DNA of 64,000 bases from Chaenocephalus aceratus (GCA_023974075.1 CM043800.1:22510218-22574217); one strand, 5' to 3'. Counted from the stretch's first letter, positions 32,307 to 45,908 are shown. Made by a program: numbers and translations. Notes: generated by a model not told the origin, from the letters alone.

Positions 32307-34796
32307 CATCCATCCATCTTCTCCCGCTTATCCGTGGTCGGGTCGCGGGGGTAGCAGTTCCAGCAGAGAGCCCCAAACTTTCTTTTCCCTGGCCACATCA
32401 ACCAGCTCTGACTGGGGGATCCCAAGGCGCTCCCAGGCCAGCGAAGAGATATAATCCCTCCACCTGGTCCTAGGTCTACCCCTTGGTCTCTTCCCAGCTG
32501 GACGTGCCTGGAACACCTCCCTATGGAGGCGCCCAGGTGGCATCCTAACGAGGTGCCCGAACCACCTCAACTAATATATTTAATTTATATAGCACTTCTC
32601 ATCTGCCAAGACAAATCTCGAAGTGCTTCACAACAAGGAATACTGATACACTTTGAGAGATTAAACAAATAATTGTAATAATAATAAGAAATAAAAAAAA
32701 AAAAAAAAAATAGAGTACAAAAATAAAAGTCGGAGATAGCGATAAAAATGGCAGTACTCCAGGTGTACCATGCTCAAAGTTTATTGGAAGGCCTGCCGAA
32801 AGAAGAGGGTCTTAAGGCCGGTTTTGAAGACCTCGGTGGAAGGGGCAGATCTCAGCTGATCTGGGAGGGAGTTCCAGAGGCGCGGGGCGACTGGCAACTG
32901 GCTCCTTTCGACGCGAAGGAGGAGCGGCTCAACTCCGAGTCCCTCCCTGATGACCGAACTTCTCACCTTATCTCTAAGGGAGACACCAGCCACCCTGCGG
33001 AGAAAACCCATCTCGGCCGCTTGTATCTGCAATCTCGTTCTTTCGGTCATGACCCATCCTTCATGACCATAGGTGAGGGTAGGAACGAAAATGGCCCGGT
33101 AGACAGAGAGCTTTGCCTTCTGGCTCAGCTCCCTTTTCGTCACAACGGTGCGGTAAAGCGACTGCAGTACCGCTCCCGCTGCTCCGATTCTCCGGCCCAT
33201 CTCACGCTCCATTGTTCCCTCACTCGAGAACAAGACCCCGAGATACTTGAACTCCTTCACTTGGGGTAAGGATTCATTCCCTACTTGGAGTGGACAGTCC
33301 ATCGGTTTCCTGCTGAGAACCATGGCCTCAGATTTGGAGGTGCTGATCCTCATCCCAGCCGCTTCACACTCGGTTGCGAACCGATCCAGTGAGTGCTGAA
33401 GGTCGCAGACCGATGTAGCCATTAGAACCACATCATCTGCAAAAAGCAGTGGTGCAATCCTTAGTCCACCGAACTGCAGACCCCTCCCCCACGACTACGC
33501 CTCGAAATCCGATCCATGTATATTACAAACAGGATTGGTGACAAAGCGCAGACCCTCACTGGAAATGGGTCCGACTTACTGCAGAGGACCCGGACACAGC
33601 TCTCGCTTTGGGAGTACAGAGATTGGATGGCCCTGAGTAGAGACCCCCTCACCCCATACTCCCGCAGCACCTCCCACAGTAACTCCCTGGGAACTCGGTC
33701 ATACGCCTTCTCCAAGTCTACAAAACACATGTAGACCGGATAAGCGTACTCCCAGGCCCCCTCCAGGATCCTTGCGAGAGTAAAAAGCTGATCCGTCGTT
33801 CCACGACCAGGACGGAATCCGCATTGTTCCTCCTCAATCTGAGGTTCGACAATCGGCCTGACCCTCCTTTCGAGTACCTTAGAGTAAACTTTCCCGGGGA
33901 GGCTGAGTAGTGTGATGCCTCTGTAATTGGCACACACGCTCTGATCCCCCTTTTTAAAAAGGGGAACCACCACCCCGGTCTGCCACTCCTTCGGTACTGT
34001 TTCCGACTTCCACGCAACGTTGATGAGACGTGACAGTCCCTCAACACCCAGAGCCTTCAGCATTTCTCATCCACCCCCGGGGCTTTGCCACTGTGGAGTT
34101 GTTTGACGACCTCAGTGACCTCCCCCCGGGAGATTGGTGTTGATCCCCCGTCATACTCCAGCTCTGCCTCTAACATAGAGGGCGGAGTTGTCGGGTTCAG
34201 GAGTTCCTCAAAGTGTTCCTTCCAACGCCCTAACACTCCATCAGTTGAGGTCAACAACGTCCCATCCTTACTGTACACAGCTTGGATGGTTCCCTGCTTC
34301 CCCCTCCTGAGGTGTCGGACAGTTTTCCAGAACAACTTTGGTGCCGCCCGAAAGTCCTTCTCCATGTCTTCTCCGAACTTTTCCCACACCCGCTGCTTTG
34401 CCTCTGCCACGGATGAGGCTGCTGCCCTTCGGGCCTGTCGGTACCTTGCAACTGCCTCGGGAGTCCCCCGGGATAACAAATCCCTGAAGGCCTCCTTCTT
34501 CAGTCGGACGGCTTCCCTGACCACCGGTGTCCACCAGGAGGTTCGAGGGTTACCGCCCCTTGAGGCACTTAGGACCTTGAGACCACAGCTCCCCGCCGCG
34601 GCTTCGGCAATAGAGGCTTTGAACACCGACCACTCTGGTTCAATGTCCCCAACCTCCACAGGAATGCCCGAAAAGCTCCGCCGGAGGTGTGAGTTGAAGG
34701 CCTCCTGAACTTGGGCCTCCTCCAGACGTTCCCAGTTCACCCGAACTACACGTTTGGGCTTACCAGGTCTATCCAGAGGCTTCCCCCGCCACTCAT
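32307..34796 (-). mobile_element. RTE/Rex3-like LINE, 5' truncated
   Basis: On the minus strand, frames from 34740 down to 32328 encode a reverse transcriptase: VPLFKKGDQSVCANYRGI, then QCGFRPGRGTTDQ, then CFVDLEKAYDRVPRE, and a C-terminal MRWFGHLVRMPP segment. Frameshifts (for example near 34060 and 33450) break it, and the FADD catalytic box falls at one of these breaks. The 3' tail is (ATGG)n, seen as CCATCCATCCAT at 32305. Target duplication ATAGTATC lies at 32299-32306 and 34797-34804. The clade name rests on remembered tail type and protein motifs. Confidence 0.85.
32573..32894 (-). mobile_element. short LINE tail nested in the RTE-like LINE
   Basis: Interrupts the RTE-like frame. The host LINE sequence resumes after a 5-bp duplication, CAACT, at 32568-32572 and 32895-32899. 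On the minus strand it encodes APRLWNSLPDQLRSAP, the end of an L2/Rex-type protein, then poly-T/A and a GTGCTATATAAATTAA-type 3' end. It is clearly younger than the surrounding LINE. Confidence 0.85.
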
Positions 34797-35025
34797 ATAG
34801 TATCTAGTACCATACAAATATATTATTACAATCTATTTGAACTAGAAACTACAGTCAAATTAATCTTGGCAAGACTGGTTACTCAATATAAATATCTTGC
34901 ACGATGGTAAAAAGAGTGTCTGTGCACATTTTGGGCTCAGATGGAAGCATATTCCAATGCTTGATGGCCGCCACAAATAAAAAAAGATTGTGGGAAGGCA
35001 GTGTGTCAGAGTGGGAGGTTTCGTC

Positions 35026-35700
35026 CAAGGTTCAAGGCTTTTATTGGTCATGCGTACATAGCTACAGTGTAGTTATGACAATGAACATCTTAGGTCACAG
35101 CCAGACTCCTCCAACAGTGCAACACAATAAAACAGAACAAAAACAGAAAAAATTGTGTACGTAAATACAAAAAGAAAAATAGTAAAATAGTGGAATAGTG
35201 CAATAAGAGTCTTTAACAAGTGATTGAATATGATATATTAAATAAATAATTTCTAAATTGCAGCCAGATTAAGTTCAGGTGTTTAACAGTCTTATGGCCT
35301 GGGGGATGAAACTGTCCCTGAGTCTGGTGGTTTTAGTCCTGATGCTGCGGTACTGCCTGCCAGACGGCAGCAGACAGAACAGTTTGTGGCTGGGGTGATG
35401 GGGGTATTTTTGTAATCCTGAGGGCCGTCTCGTCGCCGTTGGTGATCTGGCCGATGACGGTCGTGTTGTCAGCAAACTTCACGATGGTGTTGGAGCTGTA
35501 TGTGGCCACGCAGTCGTGTGTGAACAGGGAGTAGAGGAGAGGGCTGAGCACGCAGCCTTGAGGGGCTCCGGTGTTGAGGATCAGGGTGGAGGATGTGATG
35601 TTTCCCACCCACACTGCCTGGGGTCTGCCCATCAGGAAGTTCAGGATCCAGTCATAAGTTTGAGTCCAGTTTGAGTCTGTGTTTGGCGCGGATAATATGT
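35026..35700 (-). mobile_element. Rex1/L2-group LINE 3' fragment
   Basis: On the minus strand the translation reads [20 protein letters not shown], then [14 protein letters not shown] (the FADD box with Asn in place of the second Asp), then RDSFIPQAIRLLN. It ends with a UTR of the type CCAATAAAAGCCTTGAACC. The altered catalytic box and truncation show that it is inactive. Confidence 0.75.
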
Positions 35701-37309
35701 TGCAATGATGGAAATGTAATGATATCTTATCAAAAACTTTTGTCTTTATAAAGAACCTTTATTGGTTTCAGCCCTGTCTTACTGTTCTGGGACCAGTAGG
35801 TTATGCAATACTGAAGATGTGAGAGAATCCTCGCTTGCAAATATTTTTGGATGCATCTATTGTTCATGAGTTCCTTTTATGTCTACATTTTATGTATGTG
35901 TCTACACAAATGTATGTTATATTTCAGTTTTTGTCTAATGTTTTTGATTTGGCAACCTGTGCCATGTTCCTTCCACCCACCAGATGTCCTCACTTTCCCT
36001 CCTTTACCAATCACCTGACTGCCACACACACACCCACCCACACACCTGCTTCCTCTTCCCTCATCTGCTCTGGTTGGCCTTCTCCACATACCCCTTCCCC
36101 TGCATCACCCTACCTGCTTCCTATATTTCTACCTCTTCATTTGCCAGTTCATCGTAGTTGCCAATTACATTGTAGTCTGGATTTTAAACAGCTTTACCCA
36201 GCCAACACCTTCCTGTAAGATTATTTATTTAAAATAAGCTTCCTGCTTCATCTGAATGTTGGTCTTTCCCCTTTCTGCACTTCTTGTGGTGACAAACAAA
36301 TAGCAGAAGTGAGTTGCAGGCAGATTTTTTTACCTTTGGTCTGAACCAGACTATCTGTTTCCCATGTTCTCCCCAGCTTTAATCTAAGCTAACCTAAGTG
36401 AAAACATGGACCATTTGTAACCATGTTTATATTTGAAACAAGTAGTATATTTCAGATTTTGCTCTTTGATCAATGTTGTAGTAAATGTATCATTTCGTCT
36501 CATTTAACTAACTTCCTTCTCTGGTTTGATTTTCCCGCAGTTTGAATTTATCAGTCCTAATGTAATATAGGGCTGTCATTCCCAGACTTTATCACACCTT
36601 TAATACAAAAGACTGGCAACCTTCTGTTCTCTTGCACTTGACTGACAGGAGGGTGCCACTGGACCATTGTCAGGCAAATGATCATACGGATATTACCTGT
36701 ATTATGTCCCTTTTGTTTCCTGCTCCTCTGTATACATGACATTGCTTTTCTGTGTAACGGGGTCAGATTTCTTTAGCACACATGGGTGCGTGCAGGTTAT
36801 CTGTCATTCCAGCTGGAAATAAGATTGATACTGTTAAATGCTATAACTCTTAAATAACACAACTTTGGTTTAAGCTTGTATATTTGTTCGTTTCTCATAA
36901 GGTGATTAAGAGTGGAATTTCCACCACAATCAAGTCCTTGGCACCCATGCTTTTCGTACTATCACCAGTCAAAAATATCTGAGAGCCCATTGTGTGTTCA
37001 CTACCTTGAGGAGCTGCAATAAGAGCTCATAAATGATTGATTAGTTGTCTGTTTTCAAGAGTCAATCACATAGGGACACCTAGTGGCACATACTAGTAAT
37101 ACTAGTACTTCAATAAAAATGTTTTACATGACATTCTTGAGAAAACACTAACATTCACTTCAATCTTACCACTTTATATACAGAGATGATGGTCCAATCC
37201 AAAGCATACCGTACATGGAAACGATGCCAGCATGACACTGGAGAAAGGGTGATTCAGAGGAGACCTGCGTCAGCTCCACACCACTCACCAGGTATGGCTG
37301 CCAGGCCGC
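35701..37309. other. intergenic, no gene seen
   Basis: AT-rich with a C-rich patch near 36000-36130. Frames are short and without domains. No transposon termini are recognised. Confidence 0.5.
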
Positions 37310-37520
37310 CGCACAGTTAACATCTACATGTATCTCTTTCACATTGCAAAGTCCAAAGACAGCTTCTTGTACTTACTATTTACTATTTACTTGCACTACA
37401 TTTTTCTGTTTATCTGTGTTTTGTATTGCACTGTTGGAGAAGCCTGTGACACAAGATTTTCATCGACATAACTACACTGCAGCTATGTTCGTTTGACAAA
37501 TAAAGAACCTTGAACCTTGA
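37310..37520 (+). mobile_element. Rex1/L2-group LINE 3' UTR fragment
   Basis: Shares its end with the copy at 35026 (CATAACTACACTG, AAATAAAGAACC, then the CCTTGAA tail) but in plus orientation. Only the UTR is kept. Confidence 0.65.
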
Positions 37521-38480
37521 GACTGGAAAAATAGTTTACAATAACAATGCTATAATATTTATAGCAAGGTCTTTAACTTCAGACAGACACAGGCAGGCAT
37601 TTCATTTCCAGCCCGTCTCTTTAAGTTAAGCTAGTTGCCCCTCGAACAGGAAGTGGGCCCCTGGTCTCTGAAGCACGCATTCAAAGAATATTGAACTTCA
37701 TTTCTATGTTTCAATTTCACCTAAGTATGCTTGATGAAAAATGGTAACATGTGTTTGTTTTTTATTATTGTTTAAGTATTGTTTTATCATTGAGGTTTTG
37801 AAAAATGAAGCGTCTATCAACATACATGTTTTAATAATTTTGTTCGTGTTTTGAACATCATATTATTTATTGCACATTGTGTCTGCCCAATGGTTGATTA
37901 GTTTATTTTATGAATACCTCAGCTTATATCTTTTAATCTTGTTTCATATGAAGACGTTTATTATTTTCTAGCAAAACTTAAAAAGTAATAGACATTCCTT
38001 ACAGGCCAAATTGTAGTTGGCGGTATAGGATTTTGTAAGTAATTTTTTATTTGATTTGATTAGATTTATTTCAAATGTGTAAAACAATAATTCAACATGT
38101 TTACATGAGAATTATTATACAATACAAAATTAATCAGTGTCAAATTGATATTCAAAAATATTACTGATTTTAAATGTATAAACACATTTTAAATTGTTAA
38201 AAGAATATGTGAATATCTAAGAAAAGATTACATCATTAAAATGTTCATCTACATGCATTTTATTACAAATACAACAACAAAGGATTGCCAATATGGCTGT
38301 TTGTAAGCTTGTTTATTTGAAGCATAGTCTAAAACAAGCAATGAAAGGTGCTTTACAAATCAAATGAATTATTATTATTATTAAAACATGGTATATTAAT
38401 CCATTAAAGCCTTTAAATGGAAATATAGGTGAGTGTTTATTTATTTTCTACCCCATACATATTAATATAATACTGTACAC

Positions 38481-38546
<66 letters not shown>

Positions 38547-38940
38547 GCTTTCAGTGGCTCAGCTCTTCTGAAAACTCTTGGTAACTTCTTGGAAGACATG
38601 TGAATGGTTTCATAAATATGCTACGAGGACTTCTGGAATATTTTCAGTCACATAACATGGTGTGATGTTTGTCAAGATGTATGGCAGGTAGTATTGACCT
38701 ATATTGCTGCCAGCAACATGTGTATTCGGCAGCCCCACATTAGTGACTGATGATTGAATAAAACTATGAAAGATACAAAAAAATGAGAAAGTGCCAGACT
38801 TCCAAGGTGTTATGCAATACAGATATATTTTTTTAATCTGGGTCAACAAATGTAGTCTGCTTAAATCTTCCATTATTTGATGAAACAAATATATATTTTT
38901 CCAGCTGCATACACAATACCTCAGCCACTTCTCAACCTGG
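37521..38940. other. intergenic, AT-rich, with (TAA)n microsatellite
   Basis: Holds an uninterrupted (AAT)n/(TAA)n run at about 38482-38544. No gene, RNA or transposon ends are recognised elsewhere in the stretch. Confidence 0.6.
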
Positions 38941-40243
38941 GGCCTATACTACGAAGCTGGTTCAACCTAACCTGGATATGTTTGAGTTAGCCGGTTGGCC
39001 TAATCCAAAACATACGCGCTGTCGCTAAACTGTACTACGACGCGGGTTATCAAATGGATCGCTCAAGCCAGCCGTTTCCTATCTAGTTAGGTGCGCGTTC
39101 ACATGAAAGCGGTGGTATTTGGAGCATTCGACCAATCACAAACATGGAGAAGCGCACTGACAGCGCAGCGTCATACTTCCTGAATGAAAAGTGAACTTTA
39201 ATACTAGTCAAATATGAAGAAGTTAAACTTTAAACATCCATGACTTAAACACTTTATCCAGGATAAAAGCCATATAGCTGCACCTGCAAGGTGAATACAG
39301 CTGGTAAAAGAAAAAGTGTTTGAATGCGTACATTAACAGGTTTATGATATCACTGACCTGTCTAAAACACGATCTGACTTTAATTACATTTGTCACGGGT
39401 GTTTCGTCAACTTAAGGTGTTGCTTAAAATAATACTTCTGCATACAGTATGTGACACTGTAAGTGTTGCACGGCCAGATACAGCTCAAGAAGCTGACTCA
39501 GATAAGGAGATATATGATTAAAGCGGGGCAGTGATATCATAAACCTGTTAATGTACGCATTCAAACACTTTTTCTTTTGCCAACTGTATTCACCTTGCGT
39601 ACATTAACAGGTTTATGATATCACTGCGCGTCTAAAACACGATCTGACTTCAATTACATTTGTCTCGAGTGTTTCGTCAACTTAATGTGTTGCTTAAAAT
39701 AATACTTCTGCATACAGTATGTGACACTGTGAGTGTTGCACGGCCAGATACGGCTCAGCTGACTCAGATAAGGAGATATATGATACATTATGAAGTGATA
39801 TGCCGCGGACTGTACTTAATGTACTCTGATCCGGTTACTTATGTTGTGGCCGATATTTAAGTAAGCTTTCTTAACGCTAATAGTCAGATTGCTCTGAAGA
39901 TGAGAGGTGATATTCTATTAATGTTCACGTTCACACAGTCGGTGATTTTTGCCGGCCGTCTTTCCTGCGACGGCAGTTTTTCTGTATTTCCTTTCTCCTG
40001 TAATATGACTTGATCGCTTTAAACTCCGCACACTGAGCTCTGATTGGTCAGCAGGCGGTGCTTTCACTGAGTTGAGCTCTTAGCCTGCAACCTAACCTGG
40101 TCCCGACCAGGTTAGCCGCTAAGCATAAGTTACCATGGAGATCTAGCCTGCTTAAAAGAGAACCAGCTTCGTAGGACCGGAAAGCCGGAGTTTTCCCTGA
40201 ATTTAGCCGGCTAAGCGAAAATCCTGCTTCGTAGTATACCCCC
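38941..40243. mobile_element. 1.3-kb TIR transposon, class uncertain
   Basis: Left end GGCCTATACTACGAAGC and right end GCTTCGTAGTATACCCCC are inverted. A 4-bp flanking CTGG lies at 38937-38940 and 40244-40247. Subterminal GGTTAGCC- and CTAACCTGG-type repeats occur on both sides. No transposase frame is present. Inside are a direct repeat of about 190 bp and an inverted repeat of 66 bp. A Chapaev/CACTA-like or Harbinger-like assignment is possible but not settled. Confidence 0.75.
39286..39784. repeat. direct plus inverted internal duplication in the TIR element
   Basis: Copy 1 at 39326-39518 and copy 2 at 39597-39784 are direct and nearly identical (both contain GTGTTTCGTCAACTTAA and CATACAGTATGTGACACTGT). 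Between them, 39533-39598 is the reverse complement of 39286-39351. The pattern is that of a fold-back or template-switch event. Confidence 0.85.
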
Positions 40244-40670
40244 CTGGTGATGCATTTGTGAGCAGTGCTACAGCAAACAACCACCTTTTGTTACAGTGGT
40301 TGTCCTCATGAGGGAGCTATAAACCTAGGTCCAACTTACAAAAGTGTACACAAGCGTCCAATAAATATGAAAGTAGGGAAGGTGCCTGCCATTTGACGAG
40401 GAGGAGCTGCTGATGTGACTTTAATGCACGTAAATGACCTAAAGCATCATGGTAAACACTTCCAGTAGCTTTGCAGACTTGCTATTGGAAATTAGTGCAG
40501 CATCTCTGTGTTCTATGATGGTGAACGTCAATACAAAGCAGTTTCAGTTTCTATAGAAGTTATTGCAACACCTGGGAGAGCCCCAATTTCTGCCTCACGT
40601 ATTGTTAACTTGTGGTAAGTGTTGTCAAAGGACCTTGTTGGATTTTAAAACGAACAAATGCTTAGCGGCT

Positions 40671-40676
40671 TTTATT
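40671..40676 (-). terminator. zbtb32: candidate polyadenylation signal of zbtb32
   Basis: AATAAA on the minus strand, 84 bp after the zbtb32 stop codon. It suggests a very short 3' UTR; longer alternatives cannot be excluded. Confidence 0.5.
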
Positions 40677-40759
40677 AAAAAGTAATGATAGCACATTGGA
40701 GGTAACACCTTAAGCTACACTAATGAGACATTTGTGAAGAAGTATTTGTGTTGCGAGGC

Positions 40760-43700
40760 TCAGATATGTGAGTTGTACAGGTAGGTGCTGTTGATGCTCC
40801 AGTCAGGAGGGAAGTCCTGCACGGTGTGGCTCTTGACGTGTCTTTGCATGGAGACCAGGCTATTGCAGAACTCCAGACACACCGTGCACTGGTAGGGTGT
40901 GGCCCCCCCGTGAGTCCGCAGGTGCTTGATCATGGCCGAGTAGTCCCTTGAGCGCTGACCACAGAGACGACACTCGAAGGGTTTCTCTCCTTAAAGTAGA
41001 TAGAGGAGAGGTGTGGGGGGTAAGGAAGACAGAGAAAATAAGTGTGCTCATATGATGGGTAGCTTTAGACATTGACATTTTATTTGTTGCCAGTTTCTAC
41101 CATTTGTTGATTTGTTTGATATGTTGCTATTATCCCTTGAATGCATATATATATATATATATATATATATACCAGATATCCATTAACTTGGCAATGCACC
41201 ACTGCATGTAATCACCCTTAATCCAAGACTGTATGTAATTGTAAAAAAAACACAATATTTATGAATACTTATCAATAATACAGCAACATAAAGGCTCGAC
41301 AGAGAATCTTTCAGCCGCTTCTAAAGAGACAGCCATTTTTTAGTTATATGATAAATCTTATAGTTTAAGAACAAGCTAACATTTAAAATGGACCACCAGG
41401 TTCCTCTTGATAAAATATTTCAGGATTAGATTGATCTTATCGTCTTTTATATATCTTCTCTTGAAAATAAGGCGTACATTTTGGAGGTGTACATGAAGCT
41501 GCACGTGGTTCAGCATGTTTCAACCAATTTATATTTTGACCAATTTACAGCAAGTAATTTAAGGTCATTGCAAGGGCAACCTTTGAATTGCATCTAACCA
41601 CAGAAATAATCACAATGGCTTTAAAAGCAGTATAAACTGACATGATGTTCACCATTGATAGATTTTCTATCTCGCGCAATTTTCAGGTCTGCAAGTTTCG
41701 AGTTCCTGTTAGGTGTGTTTCATTGTATTTGAATGAGTGGAAATCATCTCCAGCCATTAAGTGGCTAAAAAACCTGAACAAAAAAATCAGCAATGGTTTA
41801 TAGCAAATTGGCTAAAATTGGCTAAATTGCTCGAATGGTCCTTTCATGCTAAAACTAAAACTTAAACTTGTCTCTGATCAGTTTTGACACTATGAGCAAT
41901 CCTACTATTGTTAGTTTTCATTAGTTTAAAGTTATACATGTAACTCACAGTTTACAAGTTTACAAGTTATTTATGCTAAGGTATTATTATTATTATTATT
42001 ATTAATCTCGCACTGCGGATTAAGCAGTGTGCTTACCGGTGTGAACTCTATGGTGTGTGTCCAGTTGGTGTTTCAGACTAAACTTCTTTGGGCAGTGTTG
42101 GCACTGGTAGGGTTTTTCTCCTCTGTGTTCTTGTTGATGGGATTGTGGTTCGTGCTGCACCACATCTCCTCTCCCACAGACACGACACCCTGCACAGACC
42201 TCACCTGTGAAAACAACAGGATGAAGTAAAACAGGTCACGGTTCGAACATTGCGGTGGGCAGTGAGGGGCCTGACTGTTCATGGAAAAACACAATAAATA
42301 CACAAACCTTCCTGTAAAAGTGTTGAAGATGATATGGACCTCGATGTGTGAGTTCAATAGGGCTATAATGAAATTAAACTTGTTTTTTTCAGTTTCTTTT
42401 TCTTTTTTGCTCTTGTGATACTTACATACTGTACATACTTTAGTCCTTACTAAGACACAAACGCAATGAGATTTGAAGAACACATACATGTAACTGACCA
42501 ATTACTTACAACCAAAAACTTTGAGAGCTGATTGATAAGTCGATTGAGAATGATTTGAAAAGCGATTTGTTCCTCTTTATAATATTTTACATTTAATGTG
42601 TTTTTTTTGGTTTCTTTTTGTTGTGAAAAATACATTTCGTGATCGCCTTGGGCTCTGGATTTATTTCCCCCCCAAAAATGCCAATTTCTCCTTGCTTCTT
42701 AAATTGACAGCAGAAGTCACATTTAGGATTGACTTTTGCACATTCCTTGAAATGATAGCAATTTTTATAACAACAATTTATTAAAAAGTTTCTTGCAAAT
42801 GCTTTGGAATAATATGTTTATCCGATTCACAGAATTGAATCACCTTTGACAGGCACAAGTCTATTTCTGGTCAGCATCCTGTTGCAAGACATACATTCAG
42901 TTTGTAAACGCTTACTTTCCTGTTACGCTGAACACATGTATCGCATACGTGTTGGGGAGTCTTTTAAGAAGATAAAGGTGTGATTTTGAGGTAATAGGAG
43001 CAAAACAAACTGGGCCTCCTATTTTATACAGGATGCTGAAATATGGAGGGGGTGTACTGTAGATGAAGAGTAAACCACAACAATTCAACACTCACCACTC
43101 TAAACAAAGCCTGCTGAGACCTGGTGTCATTAGCATGCTTCCTGTCCAATATTTCTCTTCTCACTTTTTATATTGCCCTATTAACATACAGTTCTATAAT
43201 TTTAGGGGAAAACAAATGACTGTGAAACACAGCCACACTATATGCAGGTACTAAAATAATTGTATCTGTACTTCTTGTTTAGTTTTTGTATTTTTACTTT
43301 AAAACAAAACTTTTTTTTTAATTAAATATATTTTCAATCATAGCTTGAGTATAATTACTAGTATCCTTGTTATCACACTACTTAATTAGAGTAGATAGAA
43401 AACACATTTGTATCTCAGCTAATCTTTTAAGTATGAACATAATGTTCCATCACATAAAAGATCTCACTCGGCTTAATTGTACAACATTACCTTTCCTACG
43501 CATATGCTTGTAAGGAGAAAGAGAAACTGTTGGTTTTACAAATTACTTAGTGGTATTAAAGTGACTAACTTAATTATAGTTAATCAATATGTATAATTTT
43601 TGTTTGGTATAACTCAAACCACTTTTGCATTGCAGTGCATACTGTACTGCATATCTAGCTGTATCTAGTAACCACACTCCTGCTCCTGCTGCACCATGCT

Positions 43701-45908
43701 CTCAAAACCACAACTCTCTTTATCACTTTCCATTGCGTAGCTACCTATCTGGAGTCTGCCGAGGTTAAGGGTCACAACAAGAACTGTCTTACAATCGGTC
43801 AAATTGATAAGCTCTACACAGGATGAGCCCTGCTACAGCCCTGATCGTACTGAATAGTAATACTGGTATGCTCAACGTGTTGTAATCATTGAGAAGAACC
43901 ATTTTTCTGTTAAAAAGCTTGTATTTTTACCCGATGGTGTGGAGGCTGGCTCCCGCTGCGTTGGATTATCATGGAGGGTGCTACAGCAGCATTGGCAGTC
44001 TTGAATTCTCTCTCTGCTGGCTTTGGGTACCTCATGGTAACTGTGGAAAATAAATGTTCTGTTGTAAAAAATACATGAGTTGTTGCTTTTAACAATAATA
44101 ATAAATATAAATGCAAGATGTATTCACTAAGTAAAAGCCATTTAAAAAAAGATTGCATCTTTTTAACCCCCTTTCCTTCCTCTTCATCCTCAACCACAAG
44201 ATATTTATAGCGCTCATGTAGTAAAAGCTCTTTAAACTTTGATATAATGTGAGACTAGAAGGAACAGGAAAATAAAGAGGCAATGAAGAATAGCTATTTA
44301 CTGAAAAAAGACATAAATGTTTTCAACAAATTATTGTGGTACAGACGGAGCCATTCAAAGCACTGAAACTGTTTTTCAGTGGGTGGAAAATCTTGAATTC
44401 TGCAAAGGAGGGGAACAATTTAGGGGCCTCCCCTTTACACACTGTTTAGTTACACAATGTGGAACACTGTACAAAATGCACAGACATGAAAAAGGTAGTA
44501 AATCACCAACAAACTAAGTGGTTTTCACACTAGTATCTCTAGTATCACAACAGTGGCAGCAGTACATTCATTGAGAATTAGAACAAAGTTTGCGCTGTGA
44601 TTAATCCAAAAAACTGAACATGATTTGTAAAAAAGAAAAAAACAACTTTGAGTTAAGTATTGGCAGTTAAGGGTTAACTGGTGAAACTGCTCTAGTTGGA
44701 AAGTGCAGGAGGCTCGAACACACACAACTGCAGTGAGTCAGGTACAGCAGCTGTCGCAAAGGAACAATTGAGCAAATTAGGGGATTTCAATGTCTGAGAG
44801 GAATAATAGGAGATAGGAGATAGGAGACAATGACTGAAAAAAACAAAACTGAATTTTCCAAAACTATGCCCTAACTGACTTACCTCCTCTCACCGGTGTG
44901 ACTGGTCCCAGTAAATGCTCTCTGGCTGTTTTTTTTTCTTTTCAAGAGGCCTTGCTTGTTAATGCTCCCCACCCCTGAAGGCCGAGCGTATAGGTTGTGT
45001 GTATAACTTGGATGAAAGCTTGAGTAGCCCATTACAGAGCTGTGAACAGGGGTTTGAAAATGAGCTCCGAGTAGGGGGAACATGTGGGGGGAGGAGAGGG
45101 GGAATGGGTATGCAATTGAGGACGGGCTCTGGGACTGAAGGGGGTGAGCTGCGATTAAACTTGAATAATTCCCTGCGATCCGCCTCAGGGTGCTCACAGA
45201 GCTCCACATGTTTGGAGGGAATGTCCATGGAGAGGAGAGTGTGGCGCTGCTACTGGCAGGCCTGGTGACACTCTCTCTGTTAGGGGATGATTCTAACACG
45301 GGGGGGCCTTTGAGCTTCTTCTTTTGGGGTGGCAGACTGTTGGGGTTCTTATCAGGATCACAGGGCGAGAGGTTCTCCATGACAATGCAATCGTTTGCCT
45401 CCTCTGGGGAAGAAGTCTCTTGGAGTTTCTCCTCCTCAACTGGACTTGATGATTGCTTTTGGCCGCTCTTCTCTGCACTTTCATCTTGCTCCTTCTCTTT
45501 GAAACATGGGATTTCTCTTCTGTCAGCCTCCACTTCTCTGTAGTTGAGTTTTCCCAGCTGCTTCAGGCACTGGTCCTCCAGCAGCTGCATCTCCAACAGC
45601 TGAGCAGCTCTAAGCAGCAGATGCAGGTCCCCCTCAGTCACCTCCAGGGTCTGTGTGTAGGTGAAGTCCAGAACTTGCTGGAAGGTGCGGGGGGAGAAAT
45701 ACTTCAGAGTACAGTGGGCTGAGCTGTCTGTGGCTGCCTGGGCTAGCTGCTGCGCTAGTCTTCTGCTAGCACAAGCCAGTACTAGCCGATGAGCCTTAAA
45801 TATGTGACTGTTTACTGAGATGATGACATCACAGAGGGATCCTGAGCGACGTAGGGCATCTGCCTCCTGCAGGAAGTGGAAGTATTGGGTGTTGTTGATG
45901 CGGATCAT
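40760..45908 (-). CDS. zbtb32: zbtb32, BTB/POZ zinc-finger transcription factor (4 coding exons)
   Basis: Nuclear DNA-binding repressor of the PLZF-related BTB zinc-finger group. Exons on the minus strand: 45908-44884, 44040-43931, 42204-42037, 40989-40760; 1,533 nt in phase, 510 residues. The BTB domain fills about residues 10-120 ([21 protein letters not shown]). It is followed by an acidic/Ser-Pro linker with [10 protein letters not shown]2H2 fingers occupy the last two exons: an atypical first one (CRVC...HQQEH), then [34 protein letters not shown] and [10 protein letters not shown], ending [16 protein letters not shown]. The [15 protein letters not shown] block is shared by ZBTB16 and ZBTB32. 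ZBTB32 is preferred because KMT2B, IGFLR1 and APLP1 neighbour it in mammals. The start Met directly precedes the BTB fold and sits 3-4 nt after a CAG acceptor, so an upstream untranslated exon is likely. Confidence 0.9.
41141..41172. repeat. (TA)n microsatellite in a zbtb32 intron
   Basis: Uninterrupted TA dinucleotide run in the last zbtb32 intron. Confidence 0.9.

Noticed and set aside
32328..34740. Host gene encoding a reverse-transcriptase-like protein
   Set aside because: Flanking 8-bp target duplication, (ATGG)n tail, frameshifts and a nested LINE tail show that it is a retrotransposon copy.
44999..45722. Plus-strand frames over the zbtb32 BTB exon
   Set aside because: Antisense shadows of the BTB coding exon with no recognisable domain.
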